A stretch of 25,540 nt of DNA from a virus. The notes under the pieces were generated by a model. That model searched no databases. It saw only the letters and a list, made by a program, of their open reading frames with translations, and had not been told where the DNA came from. The stretch is taken from positions 1 to 25,540 of the IMG/VR virus record IMGVR_UViG_3300046506_000486; one strand, written 5' to 3'. A program made the translations under genes and the position numbers. Below are positions 1 through 7,759 of this stretch, one piece after another; position 1 is the first letter of the stretch; every line of letters begins with the position of its first letter.

Positions 1-1113
1 AAGCTGATCTATTTCAAGGACGAGAGCGCGCATTACGAGCGGCCCGAGAAGATCGAGGCAGCGTTGGCCGACACGACCAATGTCCAGATCGATATGAGCT
101 CGGTCAACGGACCGGGCAACGTGTTCCATCGCCGGCGCGAAAACGGGGCCGAATGGGCGCCGGGCGCCACGCTCGCCACCAATCGGGTCAATGTGTTCGT
201 GATGGACTGGCGCGACCATCCGGCCAAGGATGCCGCCTGGTATGCCGGGCGGCGCGCCAAGGCGGCGGCGGACGGGCTGCTCCACGTCTTCGCGCAGGAA
301 GTCGACCGCAATTACACCGCCGCGGTCGAGGGGATCATCATTCCCGGCGAGTGGGTGGCGAGCGCGATCGAAGCGCATGTCGCGCTCGGATTCGACGACG
401 AAGGCGTGTGGCGTGCCGCGCTGGACCCGGCCGATGAGGGTGGCGACCGGCACGCGCTGGCCATCGCCAAGGGATCGATCGTCCATTCGGTTGACGATTG
501 GGGCGAAGGCGATGTCGGCAAGGCGACGCGGCTGGCGGTCGACCGGCTGCGCGGACGAACGGTCGCGCTGCAATATGACAGTATCGGCGTCGGCGCGGGG
601 GTAAAGGCGGAAGCCAACCGGCTGCGCGACGAGGTGGACGCGGAGGGGCGCGCGCTGCTGCCTGCCGGGATCACGTTTCGGCCGTGGAATGCTGGGGCCG
701 CGCCGCTCCGGCCGCGCGAGCATGTCGTGCCGGGGGATTGCGAGACGCCGGTCAATGGCGATTTCTATGCGAACCTCAAGGCGCAGGCCTGGTGGCAATT
801 GCGGCTGCGCTTCGAGCGCACGCACAAAGCGGTGACGGCGGGCGAGGTCTACGACCCCGCCGACCTGATCAGCTTGCCGAGCGATATGCCGGGGCTGGCG
901 TCGCTGCGGAAGGAATTGAGTCAAGCGACGCGCGCGGTGAATGGCGCGTTGAAGCTGGTGGTGGACAAGAAACCCGAGGGCACGCGGTCGCCCAACAAGG
1001 CCGACGCGCTGGTGATGGCGTTCTGGCCGGCGGAGGAGACGGTGGCGTCCGCGGGATTCCTAGATTTAGTACGGACGGCAAACGCTACGGTGAATACCGG
1101 CATCGGCACGTAA
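1..1113 (+). CDS. Phage terminase large subunit, C-terminal part (5' end outside window)
   Basis: This is the ATPase/nuclease motor subunit that cuts concatemeric phage DNA and drives it into the prohead through the portal. The frame is open from base 1 (it begins KLIYFKDESAHYERPEKIEA), so the gene starts upstream; the TTG at 64 is internal. About 370 residues are present. The visible part covers the end of the ATPase domain and the RNase H-like nuclease: an acidic residue in DPADEGGDRHALAIAKG (about 420-480), a second conserved stretch at YDSIGVGAGV, and the C-terminal acidic position in NKADALVMAFW (Asp codon at 1003). These match the usual terminase nuclease layout. The portal gene follows after one interposed accessory gene, which supports the call. 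The family is secure; the exact subfamily is not resolved. Confidence 0.93.
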   Translation, partial: KLIYFKDESAHYERPEKIEAALADTTNVQIDMSSVNGPGNVFHRRRENGAEWAPGATLATNRVNVFVMDWRDHPAKDAAWYAGRRAKAAADGLLHVFAQEVDRNYTAAVEGIIIPGEWVASAIEAHVALGFDDEGVWRAALDPADEGGDRHALAIAKGSIVHSVDDWGEGDVGKATRLAVDRLRGRTVALQYDSIGVGAGVKAEANRLRDEVDAEGRALLPAGITFRPWNAGAAPLRPREHVVPGDCETPVNGDFYANLKAQAWWQLRLRFERTHKAVTAGEVYDPADLISLPSDMPGLASLRKELSQATRAVNGALKLVVDKKPEGTRSPNKADALVMAFWPAEETVASAGFLDLVRTANATVNTGIGT

Positions 1114-1156
1114 CCCGTTGTCGCCAATCGACCCGGCCTTTAAGCTGGAATTCCGC

Positions 1157-1915
1157 ATGCCATCAGACACCCTTCCACTTCACGTAGCCTTCAGCCCCTC
1201 TTTTGCGGGGTCGTTGCGGGTGGCGCTCAAGGCAGCGGGTCGCGAGGACCGCGTTGTCTGTACGTTTGACGATCTGGCATTGGGTCCGATTGCCTCCGAC
1301 AATGCCAACGAACGCGCGGCGTGGGTCGATACAGAACTGGGTCTCGAAGATTGGCAGGAGGTGATCGACCGCGGTGATGACGTGCTGACCGCGTCACGAT
1401 CCGCAGTCGGTGAAGTCATCGCCTGGTATTCGCCGAACGTCGCGCAGATCGTCGCGGGTTTCCTGTGGTGGCTGTCGCAGATCGGTGACCGGCCTTGCTC
1501 GATCGTCCGGGCGAACAGTCTACCGCTGCTTCAAGACCCCAAGGTTGCGGCGCTATTTGGACGGGAGCTTCCGTTATCGGACGGGGATCGCGCTGCTTAT
1601 CGCGCTCGCTGGGAACAATTGCGGAATGAGAATGCGCCGCTGAGGATCGTCGAAGGCGACGACCTGGTGTCCGCGCCGATCGATCATTTCGACGCCGCGT
1701 TGATGGCGAACGTCAGTGGCGAATGGCAGAAGATGGCGAGGATCGTCGGCACGACATTGATGGATCAGTCCGAGACGAGTGTCTATCAGACCAGCGACCT
1801 GTTGCTGCGGGCCCGTTTGGTCGCGCTGGCCGAGCGCGGCGACCTCGATTGGCGCGGCGAATTGTGGTGGATGCAGAAATGCGAGCTGCGACTGCCTAAT
1901 TCGAGAGCTCTCTGA
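1157..1915 (+). CDS. DUF1835/DUF3658-type protein, accessory gene between terminase and portal
   Basis: The predicted protein has 252 aa. The ATG at 1157 is preferred because the family motif starts directly after it: HVAFSPSFAGSLRVALKAAG, then VVCTFDDLALGPIAS, as in the N-terminus of DUF1835 proteins. The C-terminal part (DLLLRARLVALAERGDLDWRG, then the end of the protein) resembles DUF3658, which is usually fused to DUF1835. The biochemical role of the family is unknown. The start has only a weak Shine-Dalgarno (ggaa about 9 bases upstream), unlike the structural genes. It sits alone between terminase and portal, a place where siphophages normally carry nothing or a small head gene, so it looks like a moron transferred from a bacterial chromosome. 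An alternative TTG start at 1118 would add 13 residues. No catalytic residues can be named. Confidence 0.72.
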   Translation: MPSDTLPLHVAFSPSFAGSLRVALKAAGREDRVVCTFDDLALGPIASDNANERAAWVDTELGLEDWQEVIDRGDDVLTASRSAVGEVIAWYSPNVAQIVAGFLWWLSQIGDRPCSIVRANSLPLLQDPKVAALFGRELPLSDGDRAAYRARWEQLRNENAPLRIVEGDDLVSAPIDHFDAALMANVSGEWQKMARIVGTTLMDQSETSVYQTSDLLLRARLVALAERGDLDWRGELWWMQKCELRLPNSRAL

Positions 1916-2053
1916 GCTTATCTCCGGCGCGTTCGGAACGCAGCCTTTTTGATGCGGAAGATCGGACCGTCGCGGCGGCCATGCCGCGACGCTCTGCCTT
2001 TCCATTCCTTACCAGCTGAAAACCGGCGCCGTACGCGCCCAGAGGAGAATCAG

Positions 2054-3379
2054 ATGCCCAAGGGCGGCACGCAGGCGAACATTACCTATAGCTGGGGCAA
2101 CAGCAGCAACGAGAATGCCTGGGGGCCGTTTTCTCCCGGCTTCCCGCTCACGCCTGTTGTCCAGCAGCCAGTGCGCGGGTTTGATTTCAAGCCCAATATC
2201 AACGCGACGTTACAGCCGCGCGCCTATGAACAGACCGGATTCCCGGCGCTGCGGGCGTTCGCCAATGTCGAGCTGGTGCGGCTGGCGATCGAGACGCGCA
2301 AGGATCAGGTCGAGCGGCTCGAGTGGCAGATCAAACCGGTCGATGGCGCCGCCAAGCTTGCCGACGATCCGCGCATCGTCGAGCTGACGCGGTTCTGGCG
2401 CAAGCCTGATGGCGTCACGCCGTTCGCGACCTTCATGCGATCGAGCCTGGAAGATCTGCTGACACTCGACGCGCCCGCGTTCGAGAAACGGCGCAATCGC
2501 GGCGGCAAGCTGATCGCGCTGGAGATCGTGCCCGGCGATACGATCCACCCGATGGTCGACGATACCGGGCGGCGGCCGCGCGGACCGACCGACATCGCCT
2601 ATCAGCAAGTGATCAAGGGCGTGGTGTGGGCGAACCTAACCAATGCCGACCTGCTCTACGCGCCGCGAAACGTGCGGCCGCATCACCTCTATGGCTTTGG
2701 GCCGGTCGAGCAGATCATCGTCACGATCAACACCATCCTGCGGCGCCAGGCGGCGCAATTGAGCTACTTCACCGAGGGCAATGTGCCGGCGGGATTGCTC
2801 AATGCGCCCGAGGGATGGGACGCGGCGAAGATCCAGGAATTGCAGCAATGGTTCGATGACCGGATCGCCGGCAATGCCGCCGAGCAGAACAAGCTGATCT
2901 GGGGGCCGCACGGATCGCAATTCACAGCGTTCAAGGCTGCGCCGATCAAAGACGAGTTCGACGAATGGCTGGCGCGGATCGTTGCTTTCGCCTTTTCGCT
3001 GCCCCCAACCCCGTTCGTGCGCCAGATGAACCGCTCGACCGCGATGGAGGACCAGGAGCGCTCGCTCGAGGAAGGCCTCGAGCCGTTGCAGCTATGGATG
3101 AAGCGCTGGATCGACGACGTGATCCAGATCGAGTTCGGCTATGCCGACCTGGAATTCGCCTTCGTCAAGGCGACCAGCATCGACCCGCAGGTGCAATCGG
3201 AGATCGACGACCGCGACTTGCGCAATGGGTCGAAGGCGATCGACGAGGTGCGGCATGCGCGGGGGGATGACCCGTTGCCGGACGGGCTGGGCGCGAAGCC
3301 GATGCTGTATACAAGCGCAGGGGCGGTGTTGCTGGAGGATGTGGCGGCGGGGGTGATGGCGGAACCAACGGAAGGCTGA
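2054..3379 (+). CDS. Phage portal protein
   Basis: The protein forms the dodecameric ring at the capsid vertex through which DNA enters and to which the connector binds. The ATG at 2054 follows a clear Shine-Dalgarno (agaggag at 2041-2047); an in-frame upstream extension to 1949 lacks such a site. The protein is 441 aa, normal for the family. Portal-like segments are visible in order: LVRLAIETRKDQVERLEW (about residues 77-94), LEIVPGDTIHPMVDDTG, the clip-like stretch LLYAPRNVRPHHLYGFGPVE, the long helix ILRRQAAQLSYFTEGNVPAG, and FSLPPTPFVRQMNRSTAMED with a following helical crown region. The acidic C-terminal tail is typical. Gene order (terminase upstream, protease and capsid downstream) fits. 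Confidence 0.93.
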   Translation: MPKGGTQANITYSWGNSSNENAWGPFSPGFPLTPVVQQPVRGFDFKPNINATLQPRAYEQTGFPALRAFANVELVRLAIETRKDQVERLEWQIKPVDGAAKLADDPRIVELTRFWRKPDGVTPFATFMRSSLEDLLTLDAPAFEKRRNRGGKLIALEIVPGDTIHPMVDDTGRRPRGPTDIAYQQVIKGVVWANLTNADLLYAPRNVRPHHLYGFGPVEQIIVTINTILRRQAAQLSYFTEGNVPAGLLNAPEGWDAAKIQELQQWFDDRIAGNAAEQNKLIWGPHGSQFTAFKAAPIKDEFDEWLARIVAFAFSLPPTPFVRQMNRSTAMEDQERSLEEGLEPLQLWMKRWIDDVIQIEFGYADLEFAFVKATSIDPQVQSEIDDRDLRNGSKAIDEVRHARGDDPLPDGLGAKPMLYTSAGAVLLEDVAAGVMAEPTEG

Positions 3380-3406
3380 ACCGCACGCGTGGTGACGCGG
3401 ACTCCG

Positions 3407-3622
3407 TTAGCCGCTCCTGCCGCGGAAGATCGTCCAGCCGGCGAAGACGAACGACGCCAGCGCACCGAGCATCAGGACAAGCGCGGCAATATGATATTTC
3501 GCACGTTCGGGTGAGATCCCATTCGCCCCGAACGGCGCGGCATCGCCCTGCGCCTCCAGCGAGCGACCGACGAAATAGAGACCCGTGGCAACCGCCAGGA
3601 AGATGAGCGGCTTGAATTTCAT
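3407..3622 (-). CDS. Small two-helix membrane protein of unknown function (antisense accessory gene)
   Basis: This is a 71-aa minus-strand product with two hydrophobic segments: residues about 4-20 (PLIFLAVATGLYFVGRSL) and about 45-67 (ALVLMLGALASFVFAGWTIF), followed by a basic C-terminus (RGRSG). This predicts an inner-membrane hairpin. The ATG at 3622 has a G-rich stretch upstream that could act as a ribosome binding site. It lies back to back with the protease gene (start 3752) and convergent with the portal (end 3379), so it is isolated from the late operon and may be transcribed in the lysogen. I do not recognise a family. It might be a superinfection-exclusion type peptide, but this rests only on position and topology. 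A chance ORF is possible, though two clean membrane segments argue against it. Confidence 0.55.
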   Translation of the reverse strand: MKFKPLIFLAVATGLYFVGRSLEAQGDAAPFGANGISPERAKYHIAALVLMLGALASFVFAGWTIFRGRSG

Positions 3623-3751
3623 GTCTTGCCCCCGTGCCGACGTTCCGACCGCCCCCGCGATCCGGCCAAAGCGAGACTAACGCGACTGTGCGCGGAAGCC
3701 AAACAAGAGCCGTATCAAGACTCCCTCACATCCCGAAAGGACAGCCATCGC

Positions 3752-5308
3752 ATGACGCGGTTTCGCCAGTTCGGCGCGATCACCAAGGTCGAGGATCAGG
3801 AAGACGGCACGATCAAGGTCTGGGGCGTCGCCTCATCCGAGACGCGCGACCAGCAGGGCGAGACGATCACCGCCGCGGCGATGAAGGCGGCCTTGCCCGA
3901 TTACGGTCGCTTTCCGGCGCTGCGCGAGATGCACGAACCGAGTGCTGCCGGGCGCGTGGTCGAGGCCGATGTCGACGATCACGGCATCACCCAGATCTGC
4001 GCGCATGTCGTCGATCCGCTGGCGATCACCAAGGTGCGCGCCGGCGTCTATGCCGGCTTTTCGATCGGCGGGAAGGTGCTGAAACGCGATACCGCCGATC
4101 GCAGCGTGATCACCGCGCTGAAGCTGGTCGAGATCAGCCTGGTCGACAGCCCCTGCAACCCCGATGCCGTCATCAACATGTGGAAGGCCGATATGGATTA
4201 TGTTCCGAGTGGCGACGAGGTGGTCGCGAAAGCCCGCGAACTGGCCGAGGACGCGGGATCGCGGCGGTACAAGGACTTCCTGTTCAAGGCGCGCGAACGG
4301 CTGATCGCCGCGGCGCTGGCGAGCGACCTGGGCGACGATGATGACGAAGACCAGGACGAAGATCGCGACCCGGATGCGGGGGCAGCCCAAGCCGATGGCG
4401 ACGACGACGCTCCAGCGGCGGATCCAGACGGCGGCAAGCCGGACGACCAGGACACGCAGCCGCCCGCCAAGCCCGGAGACAGACCGGCGGCAAGCGAGCA
4501 GCCCTCTGCCCGACCCAAGCCCGGCGAGCAGCCAGCCGCCAAGCCGCAACCGAAACCCAAGCCGAAGTCAGCCGACCCGCAAGCCGACCTCGATGCCGAC
4601 ACCGACACCGACACCGACAATTCCGACGCGCCGCGCGATGGCGATGCACCCGCCGATGCCGACGACGACGCACCGCCGCCTAAGCGCAAGGCCAAGCCGG
4701 CGCCGGATAGCAAGGATCGGGTAAAGCGTGTCGCAACCGGCGGCGATGCCGGCAACGACACCGATGACGCCCAAGCGGATGATGCCGGTGCAGCCCAAGC
4801 CGATGCCGATCGCGTCCAGGCGGCGCATGATCACCTCGTCGCGCTGGGCGCGCAATGCTGCGCGGAGAATTGCGGCGACGCGGACCAGCCGCCGGCGGAT
4901 GCTGCCGCACGCCCTCGCCCGCAGGCTGCGCTGCCCGCTCCCGATCCCGACGAGGACACCGAGAAGCTGCGGCGCGGCGACGCGCTGGGCGACGCCATGA
5001 TGGCCGACCTCGCCAAACGCTTCGGCGACACGATCACGATGCTGAACGCAACGATCGGCGATTTGACCAAGCGGCTGGAGCAGGTCGAGGCCGAGCCCGC
5101 CGCGCCCAGGACCGCAGTCGGGCCGTTGCGCGCGGTAAGCAAGGCCGAGGACGCCTCGCCCAATTCCGCCAATGGCGCGTCGGCGATCAGTGCCGATGAG
5201 CTGACGAAAGTGATCGACACCCTGCCTGAGCAGGAGCGCGGCCAGTTCCTGCTGCGCATCGCCTTGTCCAACCCGACCCTGGTCCACGCGGCCCGCGCAG
5301 CCGCCTGA
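3752..5308 (+). CDS. XkdF-like prohead serine protease with acidic linker and scaffold-like C-terminus
   Basis: The protein has 518 aa; the ATG at 3752 has an AAAGGAC Shine-Dalgarno at 3736-3742. The N-terminal 150 residues resemble the HK97/XkdF-type prohead protease fold: VWGVASSETRDQQGETI, a His in ALREMHEPSAAG (His61), a Ser in VYAGFSIGGKVL (Ser104), and the terminal strand VEISLVDSPCNPDA (127-139). These are the expected catalytic His and Ser positions. Residues about 195-405 are low-complexity Asp/Pro/Ala/Lys with DTDTDTD and PKPKPK tracts. A helical segment follows (about 410-455, DAMMADLAKRFGDTITMLNA, DLTKRLEQVEAE), then a conserved-looking end (DELTKVIDTLPEQERGQFLL). No separate scaffold gene is seen before the capsid gene, so the C-terminus may serve as scaffold and be removed on maturation (inference). 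Confidence 0.8.
   Translation: MTRFRQFGAITKVEDQEDGTIKVWGVASSETRDQQGETITAAAMKAALPDYGRFPALREMHEPSAAGRVVEADVDDHGITQICAHVVDPLAITKVRAGVYAGFSIGGKVLKRDTADRSVITALKLVEISLVDSPCNPDAVINMWKADMDYVPSGDEVVAKARELAEDAGSRRYKDFLFKARERLIAAALASDLGDDDDEDQDEDRDPDAGAAQADGDDDAPAADPDGGKPDDQDTQPPAKPGDRPAASEQPSARPKPGEQPAAKPQPKPKPKSADPQADLDADTDTDTDNSDAPRDGDAPADADDDAPPPKRKAKPAPDSKDRVKRVATGGDAGNDTDDAQADDAGAAQADADRVQAAHDHLVALGAQCCAENCGDADQPPADAAARPRPQAALPAPDPDEDTEKLRRGDALGDAMMADLAKRFGDTITMLNATIGDLTKRLEQVEAEPAAPRTAVGPLRAVSKAEDASPNSANGASAISADELTKVIDTLPEQERGQFLLRIALSNPTLVHAARAAA
4597..4619 (+). repeat. Short accGAC tandem repeat coding Asp-Thr-Asp-Thr
   Basis: The hexamer accgac is repeated about four times and encodes a (DT)n tract in the acidic linker of the protease/scaffold protein. 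Such tracts can change length by replication slippage without breaking the frame. Confidence 0.6.
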
Positions 5309-5351
5309 ATCTGTCGCCCGCGCCATCGCGCCCGGGCCTTACTCCTGCGCC

Positions 5352-5368
5352 TATCCAAAGGACGGATA
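5352..5368 (+). promoter_or_regulatory. Capsid gene ribosome binding site in a small hairpin loop
   Basis: TATCC (5352-5356) and GGATA (5364-5368) are inverted and enclose AAAGGAC (5357-5363), the Shine-Dalgarno of the capsid gene at 5372. A 5-bp stem would expose the ribosome binding site in its loop. The stem is short and AT-containing, so its biological effect is uncertain. Confidence 0.35.
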
Positions 5369-5371
5369 GCA

Positions 5372-6901
5372 ATGACCAATTTGACTCCCGACGAGATCAA
5401 GAAGTCGCTCGTCTCCAGCCTGTCGAACCCCGACGAGAATATTTCGCGCGCCATCATGCTGATGGCGGGCGGACGCCCCGACATGGTCGAAAAGGCCATT
5501 TCCACCGGCACCGGCCTGGTCGCCTATGACCTGCAAGCGCCGGCCAAGAACCTGTATCCGGTCAACACGCCGATCATCAAATCGCTGCCGCGCGTCGGCG
5601 GTGGCGGCGGCACCGCGACCAATTGGAAGTCGGTCACCGCACTGACCGGCTCGGGCTTCGACAACACGCCCTGGGTGCCCGAGGGCCAGCGCGCCGGGCA
5701 GATGGCTTACACCACCGCTGACCGCGCGGCGCCGTATCGTACGCTGGGCGAGGAAGATCAGGCGACGTTCGAAGCGATCTCCGCCGGTCGCACGTTCGAG
5801 GACATCAAGGCGTCGATGACGCAGCGCCTGCTGCAGAAGACAATGCTGAAGGAAGAAGCCGGGGTGATCTTCGGCAACGCCTCGCTGGCGCTGGGCACGC
5901 CGACGGCGCCGACATTGAGCGCGGGCGGCACTGGATCGACCTTGCCGGGATCGGTGACCTATTCGGTAATCGTCGTCGCGCTGACGATGGAAGGCATGCG
6001 CAACAGCACGTTGTCGAACGGTGTCGCGACGTCGAAATCGGTGACCGGCGCCGACGGCAAGAGCTTCTCGATCAACGGCGGCTCGTCGATGAAGTCATCG
6101 GCGGCGAGCCAAGCGACGACCGCTGGCCAGGCGCTGTCGTGCAGCGTCCCGGCGATCCAGGGCGCGGCGGGCTATGCCTGGTTCGTCGGCACCGCGGGGA
6201 GCGAGAAGCTCGAGGCGATCAGCTCGTCCAACAGCGTCGTGTTCTCGAAGCCGCTGGCCGGCACCGGGCAAGCGGCGAGTGCGGTCAGCGCGGATTGCTC
6301 GACCAATTCGACCGCGTTCGACGGTTTGCTGACCACCGCGCTGAAGCCGGCGTCGGGCGCGTACGTCAATTATCTCGCAACCGGTACGCCGGGCGCGGGC
6401 ACCACCCTCACCTCTTCGGGCCAGGGATCGGTGGCCGAGATCGACGTGATGATGCAGTCGATGTGGGACAATTACCAATGCTCGGTCGACGTGCTCTATG
6501 TGAACAGTCAGGAGCAGCGGAATATCACCAAGAAGGTGCTCGCATCGGGTACCGCGTCGCTGCTCAATTACTTCCAGGATCCGAAGGCTGGCGAAGTCGC
6601 ACTGACCGCCGGCGGCGTGGTCGAATATTATTACAACCCGTACCTCAACAAGAAGATTCCGGTCCGCCTGCATCCCAATGTGTCGGCGGGGACGATCCTG
6701 GGCTGGGCGGGCGACCTGCCGGTCCAATACCAGTCGAGCGAGGTGCCCAATGTCGCGGAAATGAAGGTGCGCCGCGATTACTACCAGATCGATTGGCCGA
6801 TCACGACGCGCGCCGAGATGTCGGGTGTGTACGTCGAGGAGACGCTGGCGGTCTATGCGCCGTTCGCGATGGGCGTGATCGCCAACATCGCCAACGGCTG
6901 A
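5372..6901 (+). CDS. Major capsid protein (HK97-fold) with inserted Ig-like domain
   Basis: The protein is 509 aa, starting at an ATG with AAAGGAC 8 bases upstream. It is the main shell protein. Residues 1-175 look like the N-arm and P-domain side of an HK97-fold capsid (helical MLMAGGRPDMVEKAI, TNWKSVTALTGSG, ATFEAISAGRTFEDIKASMT). Residues about 177-310 are a Ser/Thr/Gly-rich beta insertion (PTAPTLSAGGTGSTLPGSVT, VVALTMEGMRNS, QGAAGYAWFVGTAGSEKLEA) of the Ig/Fn3-like kind that decorates some capsids. The fold then resumes (FDGLLTTAL, MMQSMWDNYQCSVDVLYVNS) and ends with RRDYYQIDWPITTRAEMSGV and VYAPFAMGVIANIANG, typical capsid C-termini. No large helical delta domain is visible, in line with scaffolding supplied by the upstream protein. 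A terminator follows. Confidence 0.88.
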   Translation: MTNLTPDEIKKSLVSSLSNPDENISRAIMLMAGGRPDMVEKAISTGTGLVAYDLQAPAKNLYPVNTPIIKSLPRVGGGGGTATNWKSVTALTGSGFDNTPWVPEGQRAGQMAYTTADRAAPYRTLGEEDQATFEAISAGRTFEDIKASMTQRLLQKTMLKEEAGVIFGNASLALGTPTAPTLSAGGTGSTLPGSVTYSVIVVALTMEGMRNSTLSNGVATSKSVTGADGKSFSINGGSSMKSSAASQATTAGQALSCSVPAIQGAAGYAWFVGTAGSEKLEAISSSNSVVFSKPLAGTGQAASAVSADCSTNSTAFDGLLTTALKPASGAYVNYLATGTPGAGTTLTSSGQGSVAEIDVMMQSMWDNYQCSVDVLYVNSQEQRNITKKVLASGTASLLNYFQDPKAGEVALTAGGVVEYYYNPYLNKKIPVRLHPNVSAGTILGWAGDLPVQYQSSEVPNVAEMKVRRDYYQIDWPITTRAEMSGVYVEETLAVYAPFAMGVIANIANG

Positions 6902-6946
6902 TCCTTCTCCCTCCCGGGCGCCCACCCCTTGTTCCCGGGCTTTCCT

Positions 6947-6982
6947 GGCCCCGCCGCGATGACCGGCGGGGCCTTTTCATTT
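6947..6982 (+). terminator. Intrinsic terminator after the capsid gene
   Basis: A perfect 10-bp GC-rich stem pairs 6947-6956 (ggccccgccg) with 6964-6973 (cggcggggcc) across a 7-base loop, and is followed by ttttcatttt. It lies 45 bases after the capsid stop and just before the Shine-Dalgarno of the next gene. It probably lowers transcription of the joining genes relative to the capsid gene. Confidence 0.88.
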
Positions 6983-6999
6983 TCCGAGAGGAGACGCCG

Positions 7000-7194
7000 A
7001 TGGCCGACAATCCTTCCCCGGGCCGCACGCCCAAAGCGGCGGTCGCTGACACCGTCACGATGCTCCATGAGGACGGCGCCGGGTGCAGCTGGCGCGGGCA
7101 ATCGTTCGCGGCCGATGCCAAGGGCGTCGTGACCGTGCCGGTCGCGGCGGCGGCCGAATTGCTTGCGCACGGCTTCAGCTTCATGGGTCGATGA
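7000..7194 (+). CDS. Small phage protein (64 aa) of the head-tail joining region
   Basis: The ATG at 7000 follows a strong Shine-Dalgarno (gagaggaga). The product has 64 aa: a Pro/Ala-rich N-terminus, then HEDGAGCSWRGQSFAADAKG and a conserved-looking end, VVTVPVAAAAELLAHGFSF. That ending resembles short phage proteins in which a beta hairpin is followed by a helix and a terminal G-F motif. The 77-aa product at 8690 ends in a similar way. Its position between capsid and connector suggests a head-joining or decoration role, but no function can be assigned from sequence. It lies five bases before the connector start and is therefore probably translationally coupled. Confidence 0.68.
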   Translation: MADNPSPGRTPKAAVADTVTMLHEDGAGCSWRGQSFAADAKGVVTVPVAAAAELLAHGFSFMGR

Positions 7195-7198
7195 CGTC

Positions 7199-7759
7199 AT
7201 GGCGGCGGGCGACCTCACCAATCTGTCAGCGGTCAAACGTTGGCTCAATATCTCAAGCGACAATGACGACGCGCTGCTGACCGATCTGGTCACCCAGGTG
7301 TCCGCGTTCGTCGAGAATACGATCCAGCGTACCGTCCTGACGGCGACGCATGTCGAGACCTATCGCGGTACCGGTGGATCGCGATTCCTGTTGCGGAATT
7401 GGCCGATCCAGTCGGTGATGTCGGTCGAATGGGGCGAGACGCGGATCGACACTGTGGTCGACGCGATCGGTAACGCGTCGGGCGTTGCGACCGATGGGCG
7501 CAGCCTGATTCTGGTCGGATCGCGCACGCCATATGATCGGCCGGTACGGGTGACCTATGTCGCGGGATATGACGCGGTGCCTGCCGATCTGATGCTCGCG
7601 GTCACCGAATTGGTCGGCGAGGCCTATTCGGCGCGCACGCATATCGGTGAGACCAGCCATGCGAGTTCGGGCGCGACCACCGTCGCGTTCAGCCGCGAGG
7701 CGATGCACCTGGCGGTGCTGGCACGGCTCAACAATTACATGTTGGCGGCGCCGTTATGA
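7199..7759 (+). CDS. Head-tail connector protein, gp6-like
   Basis: This is a 186-aa protein of the HK97 gp6 / phiE125 gp8-like connector family, which forms a ring under the portal. The N-terminal helix pair is characteristic: LSAVKRWLNISSDNDDALLT, DLVTQVSAFVENTIQR (about residues 7-43). The beta section LLRNWPIQSVMSVEWGETRI and the later VRVTYVAGYDAVPADLMLAV followed by a C-terminal helical pair are also family-like. The ATG at 7199 is the first in-frame start placed correctly before the conserved helix; it follows the stop of the 64-aa gene by 4 bases. Its stop overlaps the next start (ATGA at 7756), a sign of translational coupling. Confidence 0.86.
   Translation: MAAGDLTNLSAVKRWLNISSDNDDALLTDLVTQVSAFVENTIQRTVLTATHVETYRGTGGSRFLLRNWPIQSVMSVEWGETRIDTVVDAIGNASGVATDGRSLILVGSRTPYDRPVRVTYVAGYDAVPADLMLAVTELVGEAYSARTHIGETSHASSGATTVAFSREAMHLAVLARLNNYMLAAPL

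Noticed and set aside
64-66. TTG as start of the terminase gene
   Set aside because: The frame stays open and terminase-like to base 1, so the gene begins outside the window.
4568-5326. 252-codon minus-strand open frame opposite the protease linker
   Set aside because: Repetitive Gly/Val/Arg sequence mirrors the Asp/Ala-rich linker; no gene signals.
6139-6999. Long + strand frame upstream of the 64-aa gene
   Set aside because: The part before 7000 is the shadow of the capsid gene; only the end from ATG 7000 with a strong ribosome binding site is a gene.
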